DNA of 45,518 bases, from NCBI GenBank assembly GCA_964493635.1, contig CAZBOW010000015.1, forward strand, positions 1 through 45,518, written 5' to 3'. Positions within the stretch are counted from its first letter, which is position 1, and each line of letters opens with the position of its first letter. Made by a program: the position numbers and the translations under genes. Under the pieces are notes generated by a model. That model was not told the origin of the DNA, ran no database searches, and saw only the letters and a program-made list of their open reading frames with translations. The stretch is from OLB6 sp964493635. Its GTDB lineage: Bacteria; Bacteroidota; Ignavibacteria; Kapaibacteriales; Kapaibacteriaceae. Positions 9,401 through 16,783 of this stretch are shown one piece after another.

Positions 9401-10057
9401 TGTCCTACCCGACTGATCGACAATCGTGCCGCTGAGCATGACCGGCACGGTACATCCGGTTTGATCGCAGATCTCAGCATAGGCCTTAATGGCTGCCTTG
9501 GCGTTGAGCGTATCGAAAATGGTTTCGATCAGCAGGAGATCAATGCCTCCTTCGATCAATGCTGCGATCTGCTCCCGGTAGGCCTCCTTCAGTGCGGTAA
9601 AGGTTACGGCTCGATAGCCCGGGTCGTTAACATCCGGCGAGAGCGACAGTGTTACGTTCGTTGGACCGACAGCGCCGGCAACAAAGAGCTCTCGGCCCGG
9701 CTGCTGCTGTTGCACCCGGCGAGCAGCCTCACGGGCCAGTCGCACTGCTTCAACGTTCATTTCCCGTACGAGATGTTCGCAGCCATAATCAGCCTGAGCA
9801 ATCCGTGTGCTGGAGAACGTATTGGTTTCCACGATGTCAGAACCCGCCAGAAAGTAGGCCTCGTGGATCGAGCAGATCACCTCCGGCTGTGTAAGCACGA
9901 GCAGATCATTGTTTCCCTGTAGAGGCAACCGATGATCGGCAAAGCGGCTTCCACGGAAATCGGCCTCTGTAAGTCCGTGACGCTGAATCATGGTGCCCAT
10001 GGCACCATCCAGCAGTAGAATCCGTTCGGAAAGAGCAGTGCGAAGAGCGTTTAACAT
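6398..10057 (-). CDS. metH: Cobalamin-dependent methionine synthase
   Basis: Moves the methyl group of 5-methyl-THF to homocysteine through methylcobalamin, in the cytoplasm. 1219 aa, full length (E. coli about 1227). Domains in order: homocysteine-binding barrel ~1-330 with zinc ligands C245 (GLNCALG), C308 and C309 (GGCCGTTP); pterin barrel ~350-620 (NIGERTNVTGSRKF); cobalamin cap and Rossmann domain ~650-870, with the lower axial His756 in DVHDIGKNIV; reactivation domain ~900-1219 with the AdoMet-binding RPAPGYPACPDHTEK at 1129-1143. ATG 10057 starts the conserved sequence; a TTG ten codons upstream is less likely. It is third in an operon after the barrel protein and trmO. No cobalamin riboswitch fits in the 45-nt gap. 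A local 15-bp duplication gives the VDHDSVDH repeat in the activation domain. Confidence 0.97.
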   Translation of the reverse strand: MLNALRTALSERILLLDGAMGTMIQRHGLTEADFRGSRFADHRLPLQGNNDLLVLTQPEVICSIHEAYFLAGSDIVETNTFSSTRIAQADYGCEHLVREMNVEAVRLAREAARRVQQQQPGRELFVAGAVGPTNVTLSLSPDVNDPGYRAVTFTALKEAYREQIAALIEGGIDLLLIETIFDTLNAKAAIKAYAEICDQTGCTVPVMLSGTIVDQSGRTLSGQTAGAFLESILHTRNILSVGLNCALGSAMMRPYVEELSALSPTYVSLYPNAGLPNAMGGYDESPAWMAEQAAAYAREGFINILGGCCGTTPEHIRAMAEAVKQITPRIPQPRALYLRLAGLERLEITEHTNFVNIGERTNVTGSRKFARLIAEGAYEEAVEIARQQVENGAQIIDVNMDEGLLDSESAMQRFLNLLAAEPDVARVPIMIDSSKWSVLEAGLQCVQGKGIVNSLSLKDGEAEFLHRAQICRDYGAAVVVMAFDEAGQADTVERRKQILERAYRLLVERVGFPATDIILDPNILTVATGIEEHDRYAVDFLDTIRWIKQTLPQAAVSGGVSNISFSFRGNEPVRRAMHTAFLYHAIQAGLDMGIVNAGQIDVYNEIPEELLTHVEDVLLCRRPDATERLIALAETVKGGSLETVSDRTWRTLPIAQRLEHALVKGLTDHIDEDAAEALATLGSALAVIEGPLMDGMNVVGDLFGEGKMFLPQVVKSARVMKRAVAYLTPFMEQQTDGAAPTHAGTVILATVKGDVHDIGKNIVGVVLGCNNYRVIDLGVMVPAETILRAAIDEGADVIGLSGLITPSLDEMVHVAREMQRKGMTTPLLIGGATTSRTHTAVKIDPVYDHAVIHVLDASRAVPVVGDLIESERRTATTTRVKADHAATRAAYEQRQSQKDVVSLAEARAQAPKIDRTKIPAPPASLDRHTFEQIPVATLRPYIDWTPFFLSWELRGRYPEILADPVVGQEASSLWQDAQRLLDRMEADPSIRVQGVCQVFPAYRDGDDIVLDNGERLHFLRQQGTKAAGQPYYCLADYVSSDHDGVDHDSVDHIGAFVVGVTGGIDQYVRSFEAAHDDYSAILVKAVADRLAEAAAEWLHEEVRTRIWGYSAHEDLSNDELIKEAYAGIRPAPGYPACPDHTEKATLFRLLDAPASCGVSLTESFAMLPAASVSGWYLGHPEAKYFAITRIGRDQLVDYAQRKGITVAEAERWLAPVLTT

Positions 10058-10102
10058 TTGTTCTTGGGGACAGGTTGTACTGCGCAAATCTACCGATCTG
10101 GG

Positions 10103-10780
10103 CTACCGATCTGGCACACAGGTGATGGACTGTACTACCACACTGGCCTCATGGATGTGGAAGGCTGCACGCCACTGACGAACGGCGATTTCGAAGTGTG
10201 TGTCGGAAACCTGTCGGATGCGTCGGTACGGATGCGGCCATGGGTCGTGCTGAAGGACGCGCACCATGTGATCGATCACCGCCGGCGGAACATCCCACGA
10301 AAGATCCGTGGGAAGATGCACGTGATAGGTCTCGTCGGACAGATCGTCCAACCACCCTGATCGACTCTCCGGGAACGCGTCGGCATAGGGCACGTACGGT
10401 TTCAGGTCCAGAACAGGTGTCTGATCCAGTAAATCGATCGATGACACGGTGAGAAATCTTCCCTCCACACCCACGAGGGTGCAGGCCGTTAACGAGATCG
10501 GATTCGGCCGGTGCGGCGAGCGTGTGGCAAACAGTCCGCGCTTCACACGTCCCCGTGGGACGCGTACGCGCGGCTTCCACGTCGTAGCCCGATGGAACCA
10601 GCCAAGGACCCACAGGCGGTCGAAGCCCTGAACGTCGGCGAGGGCCTGCTCGTAGTTGCGGTGAGCGAAGAGCTCGATGGTCGCAACGGCACGACGGTCA
10701 TCAACATCCGGTTGCCGCGGGGCATCGTACTTGGCCTGGTACGGAGAATGAACAACACCAATCGGTTCAACACTGAACAT
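10103..10780 (-). CDS. trmO: tRNA (adenine37-N6)-methyltransferase, TsaA/TrmO family
   Basis: 225 aa. TrmO methylates the N6 of t6A37 in threonine tRNAs using AdoMet. The family beta-barrel is recognised by IGVVHSPYQAKYDAPRQP at the N-terminus (residues 7-24), GLFATRSPHRPNPISLT (about 86-102) and LDLKPYVPYADA (about 124-135). The C-terminal ~70 residues are the more variable domain that contacts the tRNA. The ATG directly abuts the TAG of the upstream barrel protein (zero spacing), and metH follows 45 nt after the stop, so the three are probably co-transcribed. An AdoMet user beside the enzyme that remakes methionine is a plausible but unproven functional link. Confidence 0.9.
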   Translation of the reverse strand: MFSVEPIGVVHSPYQAKYDAPRQPDVDDRRAVATIELFAHRNYEQALADVQGFDRLWVLGWFHRATTWKPRVRVPRGRVKRGLFATRSPHRPNPISLTACTLVGVEGRFLTVSSIDLLDQTPVLDLKPYVPYADAFPESRSGWLDDLSDETYHVHLPTDLSWDVPPAVIDHMVRVLQHDPWPHPYRRIRQVSDTHFEIAVRQWRAAFHIHEASVVVQSITCVPDR

Positions 10781-11593
10781 CTACCAGGCCGTCCCGATTT
10801 GGAGGGAGAGTTTTACTCCGCCGAAGTTCGTAATTGGCAATCCCTGAATGCTCTCCAAGCCCGGTTCGCCGTAGGGTATTGTGTAGTAGCGAATCATCAC
10901 ACCCAACACCGACCCGTCAGCAGGATTGCCAATGTTGGCACCAAGTGCGACCATTGCCCCCACACGCCAGTGGCCGATGGCATAGCCAAACGACTCGAAG
11001 AACTCGTAATAGCGCAGTCCTACGCCGGGGTCCTGCCGGAGGTACGGCGTTTGAATGATCAGTGTGGGCGCCACGCCGGCAGCCACAAACGGTTGAAACG
11101 ATTCCTGCAAGGTGCCACTGAATAACCGGTACTGAGCACCGAGCACGATGGGGATCATAAACAGGCGATTCACCTTGTTGGCCACCACAGGGATCGGTCC
11201 AAGCCAGGCGTTTTCGAACTCATCGGAGTTCCGTCGTGGAGTGAAGGCGAAGTTGGCCAGAAGCGTAAGATCACCAGCGAACCGACGTTGATACGAGCTT
11301 CCAAAGCCCCATCCCGAACCGGAGAACAGGATATCCAGAGCGAGAATATTCCGCCGCTGTACATCGCCCTCCTGAACCAACAGCGGTCGTGCAGGCTGGA
11401 AAATCACGGTCGTGTCCACCTGCGGTGGCTCCTGGCCCGTGATCTGTGCACGTACAACGTGCGGGAGCACGAGAAGGAGTCCCACAAGCAACGAGAGCGC
11501 CACGGGCACGGGCACGCGTCGAAGTCGAGACGGACGGCCAGACGGACGGCGAGACGGACGGCAGGACGAACTAATGGTGTGCTCGATATTCAT
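10781..11593 (-). CDS. Outer-membrane beta-barrel protein of unknown function
   Basis: 270 aa. The N-terminus is basic and carries three RPS-type repeats, followed by a hydrophobic segment (VALSLLVGLLLVLPHVVRA) and an Ala-Gln cleavage site near residue 50, so it is exported. The mature part alternates polar and hydrophobic residues with Gly/aromatic strands and ends LSLQIGTAW; the terminal Trp suits BAM-dependent insertion. I do not recognise a specific family. It is the first gene of the trmO-metH operon and has a TAACTTTG element about 23 nt before its ATG. The long n-region may mean the true start is further inside, but no better start codon with a leader is evident. Confidence 0.7.
   Translation of the reverse strand: MNIEHTISSSCRPSRRPSGRPSRLRRVPVPVALSLLVGLLLVLPHVVRAQITGQEPPQVDTTVIFQPARPLLVQEGDVQRRNILALDILFSGSGWGFGSSYQRRFAGDLTLLANFAFTPRRNSDEFENAWLGPIPVVANKVNRLFMIPIVLGAQYRLFSGTLQESFQPFVAAGVAPTLIIQTPYLRQDPGVGLRYYEFFESFGYAIGHWRVGAMVALGANIGNPADGSVLGVMIRYYTIPYGEPGLESIQGLPITNFGGVKLSLQIGTAW
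11527..11562 (-). repeat. 12-bp tandem repeat (3 units) in a signal-peptide n-region
   Basis: Three near-identical 12-bp units (gagacggacggc, with one base change in the middle copy), encoding Arg-Pro-Ser-Arg/Gly on the minus strand. They lengthen the basic n-region of the barrel protein's signal sequence. Confidence 0.85.
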
Positions 11594-11616
11594 GGATGGG
11601 TGAAGACGCAGAACAA

Positions 11617-11624
11617 CAAAGTTA
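11617..11624 (-). promoter_or_regulatory. Putative -7 promoter element TAACTTTG
   Basis: An exact match on the minus strand to the Bacteroidota primary-sigma -7 consensus TAnnTTTG, 23 nt before the barrel-protein ATG. No clear -33 TTTG lies 19-20 nt upstream, so support is partial. Confidence 0.4.
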
Positions 11625-11635
11625 CGTGAGATCGG

Positions 11636-11644
11636 TGTGGATAA
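11636..11644 (-). other. Single perfect DnaA-box sequence (TTATCCACA)
   Basis: The minus strand reads TTATCCACA, the strongest DnaA-box consensus, between two divergent genes and just upstream of the barrel-protein promoter. It is alone; no cluster or AT-rich unwinding region is seen, so it is not an origin. It could be a DnaA regulatory site or chance (under one hit is expected in a window of this size). Confidence 0.35.
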
Positions 11645-11682
11645 CTTGTTCTCGTGTCATCAATGCGTAAATTCGGGCCTCT

Positions 11683-12495
11683 ATGGAGCTTACCGAGTTT
11701 CTTGGCCTCGTACAACTGACGTTTCCGCCATCCGTGGCGATGCAGGGCGACCCGATCGGCCTGCATGTGGACTCGGTACGTGGCACTGCCACCACGGTGC
11801 TCATCGCCATGGAACTCACCGACGACGTTATGGCCGAGGCCATTCGAGAGGCCTGCGACACGATTGTGGTGTTTCATCCGCTCGTGTATCGCCCCCTTTC
11901 AACGATTCACCGCACCGATCGCACCGGTCGGCTGGTTGCAACGCTGATTCAACACGACATCGCCCTCGTGGTAGTGCACACGTCGTTTGACGCATATCCC
12001 CACGGTACCAACGCCCTTCTGGCACGTCGGCTGGGCTTATCCGACCACCAGCCATTGGTGCCGGATGAGCGCGAGGGTTTTGGAATGGGGCTCTTGGCAC
12101 ACGTTTCGACTCCCCTGCTGTATGCAGATCTGCTGGAGCGCGTGCACACAACATGTGGTTCACCGGTGCGGTACAGCCCAGCGCCGTCCGATCGTGTAGA
12201 GCGCATTGCCATTGTTGGCGGCAGTGGGATGTCGTTCTTCCCCGCTGCGATCAACGCTAAGGCGGACGTTCTGATCACCGCTGATATCCGCTACCACGAC
12301 TTCCATGCCGCCGTTGGTCGCATTGGGTTGATCGATCCCGGACATTTTGAAATGGAGCAGTTTGTCGCCGAGGGTATCGCCACGGCGCTGCGTCCCATGG
12401 TCCCTGCGTCGGTTACGCTCACCTGCAGTACGGTTGTCACCAACCCCGTGCACTACCGCGGCCCCCTTCCCATCGATTCTGTTTCACATCACTAG
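11683..12495 (+). CDS. Nif3-like dinuclear metal-centre protein (YbgI/YqfO family)
   Basis: 270 aa. The family forms hexameric toroids with a two-metal site per subunit; the cellular role is unsettled (once annotated as GTP cyclohydrolase I type 2). Metal-ligand motifs are visible: FHPLVYRP (~64-71), VVHTSFDAYPHGTN (~97-110) and, near the C-terminus, ADVLITADIRYHDFHAA followed by LIDPGHFEMEQ (His and Glu ligands). The short form lacks the extra PII-like domain found in some Gram-positive homologues. The zinc-ribbon gene begins 9 nt after its stop and rnpB follows. No clear Shine-Dalgarno is present. Confidence 0.88.
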   Translation: MELTEFLGLVQLTFPPSVAMQGDPIGLHVDSVRGTATTVLIAMELTDDVMAEAIREACDTIVVFHPLVYRPLSTIHRTDRTGRLVATLIQHDIALVVVHTSFDAYPHGTNALLARRLGLSDHQPLVPDEREGFGMGLLAHVSTPLLYADLLERVHTTCGSPVRYSPAPSDRVERIAIVGGSGMSFFPAAINAKADVLITADIRYHDFHAAVGRIGLIDPGHFEMEQFVAEGIATALRPMVPASVTLTCSTVVTNPVHYRGPLPIDSVSHH

Positions 12496-12504
12496 GATCC
12501 GTTT

Positions 12505-13251
12505 ATGACCGAACAGATTACGCTTCTTGCCAAGCTAGCCGCCGTGGATCGACGACTCGACGAACTCCATGACGAGCTTGGCGACCTGCCTCGTGAGGTG
12601 AAAAAGTTAGAGGCACACGTGCGCGATAAAGCCATGGCCGTGGAGGCAACCGAAGCGAAATTGGCCGAGATTCGCCACCTGCGCGGGAATGCCGATGTTT
12701 CGAAGGCTGAGATCGGCGACAAGGAAGCCAAGCTGACCGAACAGCAGTTTCAGGTGAAAAACAATCGCGAGTTCGATGCCATCACCAAGGAACTGGAGCA
12801 CCTCAAGGACGAGCGCGCGTCTCTCGAAGAACGCCTGCGTACATCCTCCGTAACGGAGGAAAACCTCAGTGCCACCTTGGAGGCTCAGCAGGCGGAGTTA
12901 GCCGAGGCCCGCGACGTACTTACGGCAAAGGAAGCCGAGCTCTCGGAACTCACCGGTGAGCACAATGTGGAATTGAAAAAGTTTATCGAAGCGCGACTGC
13001 GCATCATTGCCGAACTCAACGACACCCTCGAGGCCGAGTATGAGCGCATTCGAACGTTCCATCGCGAGGCTGCCGTGGCGATTCGTCGGGGTTCGTGCAG
13101 TGGTTGCTACTCGGCAATTCCATCGCAGCGTATCGTGGAGATGAATCAGAGCGTCGATAAGCTGAACACCTGCGAGAATTGCGGTCGCGTGTTGATCTCA
13201 GAGAAACTGGCCGACAGCATCGAAGAACTTGTGGAAGATGATCAGCTGTAG
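12505..13251 (+). CDS. C4-type zinc-ribbon coiled-coil protein (DUF164/CdsZ-like)
   Basis: 248 aa. Residues ~5-180 are almost all heptad-patterned Glu/Lys/Leu/Ala, forming a long antiparallel coiled-coil hairpin. The C-terminal ~60 residues hold a four-cysteine ribbon (CSGC ... CENC). This matches the widespread DUF164 family, which includes the chlamydial CdsZ; a nucleic-acid or ribosome-related role has been suggested for the family but is not shown here. It probably forms an operon with the Nif3 gene upstream, and rnpB starts about 35 nt after its stop. Confidence 0.88.
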   Translation: MTEQITLLAKLAAVDRRLDELHDELGDLPREVKKLEAHVRDKAMAVEATEAKLAEIRHLRGNADVSKAEIGDKEAKLTEQQFQVKNNREFDAITKELEHLKDERASLEERLRTSSVTEENLSATLEAQQAELAEARDVLTAKEAELSELTGEHNVELKKFIEARLRIIAELNDTLEAEYERIRTFHREAAVAIRRGSCSGCYSAIPSQRIVEMNQSVDKLNTCENCGRVLISEKLADSIEELVEDDQL

Positions 13252-13285
13252 TATTTGAACACAACACAACCAGGTTCTATAGCGT

Positions 13286-13676
13286 GGGGGATGCCGGGCA
13301 GTCGCGTTAGCAGCTTGCTAATGAGGAAAGTCCGAACTCCACAGGACGGCACGCTTCCTAACGGGAAGGCGACAACGCCAGCAACGGTGAAGTCGACGGA
13401 AAGTGCAACAGAAAGATACCGCCGCGCATGCGCGGTAAGGGTGAAATGGTGGGGTAAGAGCCCACCAGCAGTTGGGCGACCAGCTGGCTCGGCAAACCCC
13501 GTGCGGAGCAAGATCAAGTAAGGGGTAGGAGCATCCGTGCTGACAGTGGTCCGCTGTCCTCGCAAGAGCCTGCCTCGGGTAGATCGCTTGAGGCTACTGG
13601 CAACAGTGGTCCCAGATAAATGACTGCCTCCTGCGTTTCGGCGCAGAAGACAGAATTCGGCTTACAGGCATCTTCC
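13286..13676 (+). ncRNA. rnpB: RNase P RNA, bacterial type A
   Basis: The catalytic RNA that trims tRNA 5' ends. Conserved core segments appear in order: GAGGAAAGTCCGAACTCC at 13322-13339, ACAGAAAGATACCGCC near 13408, GGTAAGGGTGAAATGG near 13434, AGATAAATGACTGCC near 13614, and ACAGAATTCGGCTTA near 13650. The ends were set by the P1 helix: 13286-13295 pairs with 13667-13676 over 10 bp, including two G-U pairs. About 390 nt, normal for type A. Short frames on either strand across this interval are not genes. Confidence 0.96.
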
Positions 13677-13729
13677 CTGCTATAGACAGGTTTGAACCAT
13701 TCATCAAAGGTTGTTCGAAAGAAAGCTCG

Positions 13730-14230
13730 ATGACACGACTTCTTACCCTTGCCCTCATCCTGTGCGGATTGATGCACGTTCTGCCAAACCAGGCAACGGC
13801 CCAGGCACGCCTCGTGATCCTGCCCTTTCGGAACACCGACGGCTTAATCGACTATAACCTGTGGCAGTATGAGCTGGCCGATTCCCTGCGTGTGGTACTC
13901 ACCGAGATGGATCCGGAGGAGCAGTACTACCACATCGTCGATCCGGACTCCGTTGAGATGGCAATCGCTGAGTTCAATCTCGACCCTACCAACGCCCAGT
14001 ACGAGAGCGATGTGTGGCGTGCCGTGGAACTGATCCGTGCCGACAAGGTCATCCAAGGCAACTTCTTTCTCCAGGGCGAACGGGTCTTGATGAATGCCTA
14101 CATCTACACGGTGGAGTATAAGATGGCCAACCAGCAACATCGTGCCAAGGACATCGTCAGAACGCCCACGACCTACCTATCTGCCGTGAAATTGATCGCT
14201 AAGAAACTCTTTCCAGGATTACAGCAGTGA
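13730..14230 (+). CDS. Small exported protein, TolB-N/FlgO-like fold (function unknown)
   Basis: 166 aa. Residues 1-25 are a signal peptide (LLTLALILCGLMHVLP, cleavage after ATA). The mature part starts RLVILPFRN, then an ADSLRVVLTEMD helix and a second half with DKVIQGNFFLQGERVLMNAYIY. This order (ILPF strand, helix, IxGxF strand, then xNAYIY) is that of the periplasmic TolB-N/FlgO/CsgG-like domain. I cannot assign a partner or a substrate. Its TGA overlaps the lipA GTG (GTGA), so the two are translationally coupled. Confidence 0.7.
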   Translation: MTRLLTLALILCGLMHVLPNQATAQARLVILPFRNTDGLIDYNLWQYELADSLRVVLTEMDPEEQYYHIVDPDSVEMAIAEFNLDPTNAQYESDVWRAVELIRADKVIQGNFFLQGERVLMNAYIYTVEYKMANQQHRAKDIVRTPTTYLSAVKLIAKKLFPGLQQ

Positions 14231-15111
14231 GTACCAACCTCGATCTCGAAGCAACAACCACTGGATCACTTCCAAGCGGTCGACGCCCGGAGTGGCTAAA
14301 GGTACGTGCCCCAGGCGGCCAGGAGTTTGCACGCCTGAAAACGATGATGCGCTCCAAGGCCTTGCACACCGTGTGTGAGGAAGCCCGCTGTCCGAACATC
14401 TCCGAGTGCTGGGATGCGGGAACGGCCACCTTCATGATCCATGGCGATACGTGCACACGGTCCTGTGGCTTCTGCGCCGTCAAGACAGGTCGGCCGCTGC
14501 CGGTGGACTTGGACGAACCTCGCCGCGTTGCCGAAGCGGTCCAGGCTATGAACCTGACCCACGCCGTGATCACGTCCGTCAATCGCGACGAACTGGCCGA
14601 CGGTGGATCGATGATCTGGGCGGAGACGATCCGAGCTGTCCGCGAAGCATCGCCGACAACATCGATTGAAGTCCTCATTCCCGACTTCAAAGGCAACCAA
14701 GCAAATCTTCAGCGGATTATCGACGCCAAACCAGACATCCTCAATCACAACACCGAGACGGTACCCCGTCTGTACAAGCGCGTGCGTCCTCAAGGCCGAT
14801 ACCAGTGGACGTTAGACGTCCTGCAGGAGAGTAAGCGTCAGGGTATGCGCACCAAGACTGGCGTCATGCTCGGCTTAGGGGAACAACCCGAAGAGGTCGT
14901 TACGGTGATGCAGGATTTGTGCGGCGTGGGAGTCGATATCCTGACGCTCGGTCAGTACTTGCAGCCAACAAAGAACCACCTCCCGGTAGACCGCTTTGTC
15001 CATCCGGATGAATTCAAACGCTACGAAGTCGACGGACTGGCCATGGGCTTTGATGTGGTCGAGTCGGGACCGCTCGTGCGCAGTTCGTACCATGCCGAGC
15101 GTCACGTGTGA
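14227..15111 (+). CDS. lipA: Lipoyl synthase
   Basis: 294 aa radical-SAM enzyme that inserts two sulfurs into octanoyl groups on E2 and H proteins. The auxiliary 4Fe-4S cluster ligands are C50, C55 and C61 (CEEARCPNISECW); the radical-SAM cluster ligands are C76, C80 and C83 (CTRSCGFC). The C-terminal RSSY motif, whose serine binds the auxiliary cluster, is at 285-288. It begins with GTG 14227 overlapping the stop of the exported protein, and its TGA overlaps the ATG of the next gene (TGATG). No lipB is in the window. Confidence 0.97.
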   Translation: MSTNLDLEATTTGSLPSGRRPEWLKVRAPGGQEFARLKTMMRSKALHTVCEEARCPNISECWDAGTATFMIHGDTCTRSCGFCAVKTGRPLPVDLDEPRRVAEAVQAMNLTHAVITSVNRDELADGGSMIWAETIRAVREASPTTSIEVLIPDFKGNQANLQRIIDAKPDILNHNTETVPRLYKRVRPQGRYQWTLDVLQESKRQGMRTKTGVMLGLGEQPEEVVTVMQDLCGVGVDILTLGQYLQPTKNHLPVDRFVHPDEFKRYEVDGLAMGFDVVESGPLVRSSYHAERHV

Positions 15112-15929
15112 TGCGCTGTACGCTCCTCGGGACGGGCACCTCAACGGGCGTACCCAGCGTAGCCTGTGAATGCGGCACATGTACGAGCACCGATCCCCGA
15201 GATCGGCGATTACGGACTTCCTTGTTGGTACAGTCTGCCACCACCACGGTGGTCATTGACACGTCGACGGACTTTCGTCAGCAGATGCTGCACCATCGAA
15301 TTCTTGATGTGGACGCGGTGGTGTACACGCATCATCACTTCGATCATATCGGAGGGTTCGATGATATCCGGCCGTACAATTTCCGATCCGGAAAGCCCCT
15401 TCCCATCTATGCCTTGGACGAAACGATGGATGTGCTGCGATCGACCTTTCCCTACGCATTCGGCCTGACAACCCCCAACGGCACGAGTGTTCCAAGCATC
15501 GACTGCCACACGATCGATGACCAAGCGTTCCGCATTGGCGATATCGATCTGCTACCAATCCCCATGTACCACGGATCATCGCTTCGGGTCAACGGATATC
15601 GCATCGGTCCAATCGCCTACTGCACGGATACCAACCATATCCCAGAGCGGTCGCTGGAGCGGCTGCAAGGCCTCGACACGCTCATCCTGGACGGCCTGCG
15701 GTGGGAGCCCCATCCAACCCATTTCACCGTGGAACAGGCGCTGGCAGTGGTGGAACGGCTGCAACCGAGGCAAACCTACCTTACCCACATCGCGCATCAG
15801 CTGCGCCACGCCGACACCGAAGCAATGCTACCTCCGCATGTTCGCTTGGCATACGACAACCTTGTTGTCGAGGTTGTCGAGGCTTACGGAGTTGGTTCGT
15901 CCGATTCGGGCTCGCGAGGCTCGAAGTAG
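15111..15929 (+). CDS. Metallo-beta-lactamase-fold phosphodiesterase-like hydrolase (PhnP/YycJ type)
   Basis: 272 aa. The N-terminus LLGTGTSTGVPS and the Cys-rich segment ACECGTC resemble PhnP-type phosphodiesterases. The two-metal motif THHHFDH is at 73-79, with further ligands at MYHG, YCTDTN and LTHIAHQ. Cytoplasmic, no leader. The substrate is unknown; homologues act on cyclic phosphates or nucleic-acid ends. ATG 15111 is chosen because it overlaps the lipA stop. The last 15 codons overlap the 3' end of scpB on the other strand. Confidence 0.85.
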   Translation: MRCTLLGTGTSTGVPSVACECGTCTSTDPRDRRLRTSLLVQSATTTVVIDTSTDFRQQMLHHRILDVDAVVYTHHHFDHIGGFDDIRPYNFRSGKPLPIYALDETMDVLRSTFPYAFGLTTPNGTSVPSIDCHTIDDQAFRIGDIDLLPIPMYHGSSLRVNGYRIGPIAYCTDTNHIPERSLERLQGLDTLILDGLRWEPHPTHFTVEQALAVVERLQPRQTYLTHIAHQLRHADTEAMLPPHVRLAYDNLVVEVVEAYGVGSSDSGSRGSK

Positions 15930-16783
15930 GCACCCGATGTTGCTTCTGTCGACGGCGTATCGGTGGCTGATCCGGAAGTTGGTTCCGACCGATCTTCGTC
16001 GAGTAAGAGTGCTAACTGTCGGCGTAGCGTACGGTGATCGGTGGTGATCGAGATCGTCTCGTCGAGTTCTACCAGGGTGGTTGTGGTCTTCAACAGATCG
16101 TCGATCTCCCGCAGCTTTGGTAGGTCCGAAAGGCTTCCCAAGCCAAACAACCGCAGGAACTCTTCCGTTGTGCCATACAGCAGAGGCTTACCTGGCTGCT
16201 CGGAGCGGCCCACCATGGCTACGAGACCCTTCTCTGCCAGCGAATTGACCACCTCGCCAGCATTGACGCCGCGAATGGCATCGACTTCGCCCTTTGTGAT
16301 CGGCTGACGGTAGGCAATGATGGCCAGCGTTTCCAAGGCCGCCTGCGTAAGGCGCTTCCGATTCCGAGCCTTGAGCAGGCGTTGCACCAGCGAGCCGTGT
16401 TGCGGCGTGGTTGCAAACTGATAGCCGCCGGCAATCTTCACAATCCGAAAGGGCCGGTCGGTGCGCTCCAGATCCGTGTTGATGTCATCAACAAGCTCAT
16501 CGAAGTAGCCTTTGGGAATCTCAAAGACCGGCACCGGGACGGCAGTTTCTGCCTCGGCCGGCTCGCCATCGAGTGGCAGTGGCTGCTGACCCGGATGCTC
16601 GTTGGTGGGATCTTCCAGAACAAGGATGCGATGCATCACCCGTGTGGTAAGGGGCTCCTCACTGGCAAAGATGAGCGATTCCAGTGCCCGGCACTGATCA
16701 TACCGCTCCAGGGTGAAGAAGTAGGGAATGTGTAGCCGCTCGGAATCGAGGGGCTGCTCGATCGGTGTGGTATCATCGGTCAT
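15884..16783 (-). CDS. scpB: Segregation and condensation protein B
   Basis: 299 aa winged-helix subunit of the SMC-ScpAB complex that shapes and segregates the chromosome. The N-terminal winged helix starts at CRALESLIFASEEPLT (~31-46), and the second is marked by LTQAALETLAIIAYRQPITKGE followed by IRGVNAGEVVNSL and LLYGTTEEFLRLFGL. Two oddities: a low-complexity Pro/Glu insert at ~57-88 splitting the first domain, and an acidic Ser/Thr/Pro/Glu tail of ~40 residues, longer than usual. ATGA overlap with scpA shows coupling. Its last 46 bp are also coding on the opposite strand. Confidence 0.93.
   Translation of the reverse strand: MTDDTTPIEQPLDSERLHIPYFFTLERYDQCRALESLIFASEEPLTTRVMHRILVLEDPTNEHPGQQPLPLDGEPAEAETAVPVPVFEIPKGYFDELVDDINTDLERTDRPFRIVKIAGGYQFATTPQHGSLVQRLLKARNRKRLTQAALETLAIIAYRQPITKGEVDAIRGVNAGEVVNSLAEKGLVAMVGRSEQPGKPLLYGTTEEFLRLFGLGSLSDLPKLREIDDLLKTTTTLVELDETISITTDHRTLRRQLALLLDEDRSEPTSGSATDTPSTEATSGAYFEPREPESDEPTP

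Noticed and set aside
9113..9922. 269-codon plus-strand frame inside metH
   Set aside because: Antisense to the conserved homocysteine-binding domain of metH; no recognisable protein features.
10058..10102. Possible cobalamin or SAM riboswitch before metH
   Set aside because: Only 45 nt separate trmO from metH and the upstream DNA is coding; no B12-box-like sequence is visible.
13514..13836. Minus-strand frames across the rnpB interval
   Set aside because: The interval is fully explained by RNase P RNA and by the start of the exported-protein gene.
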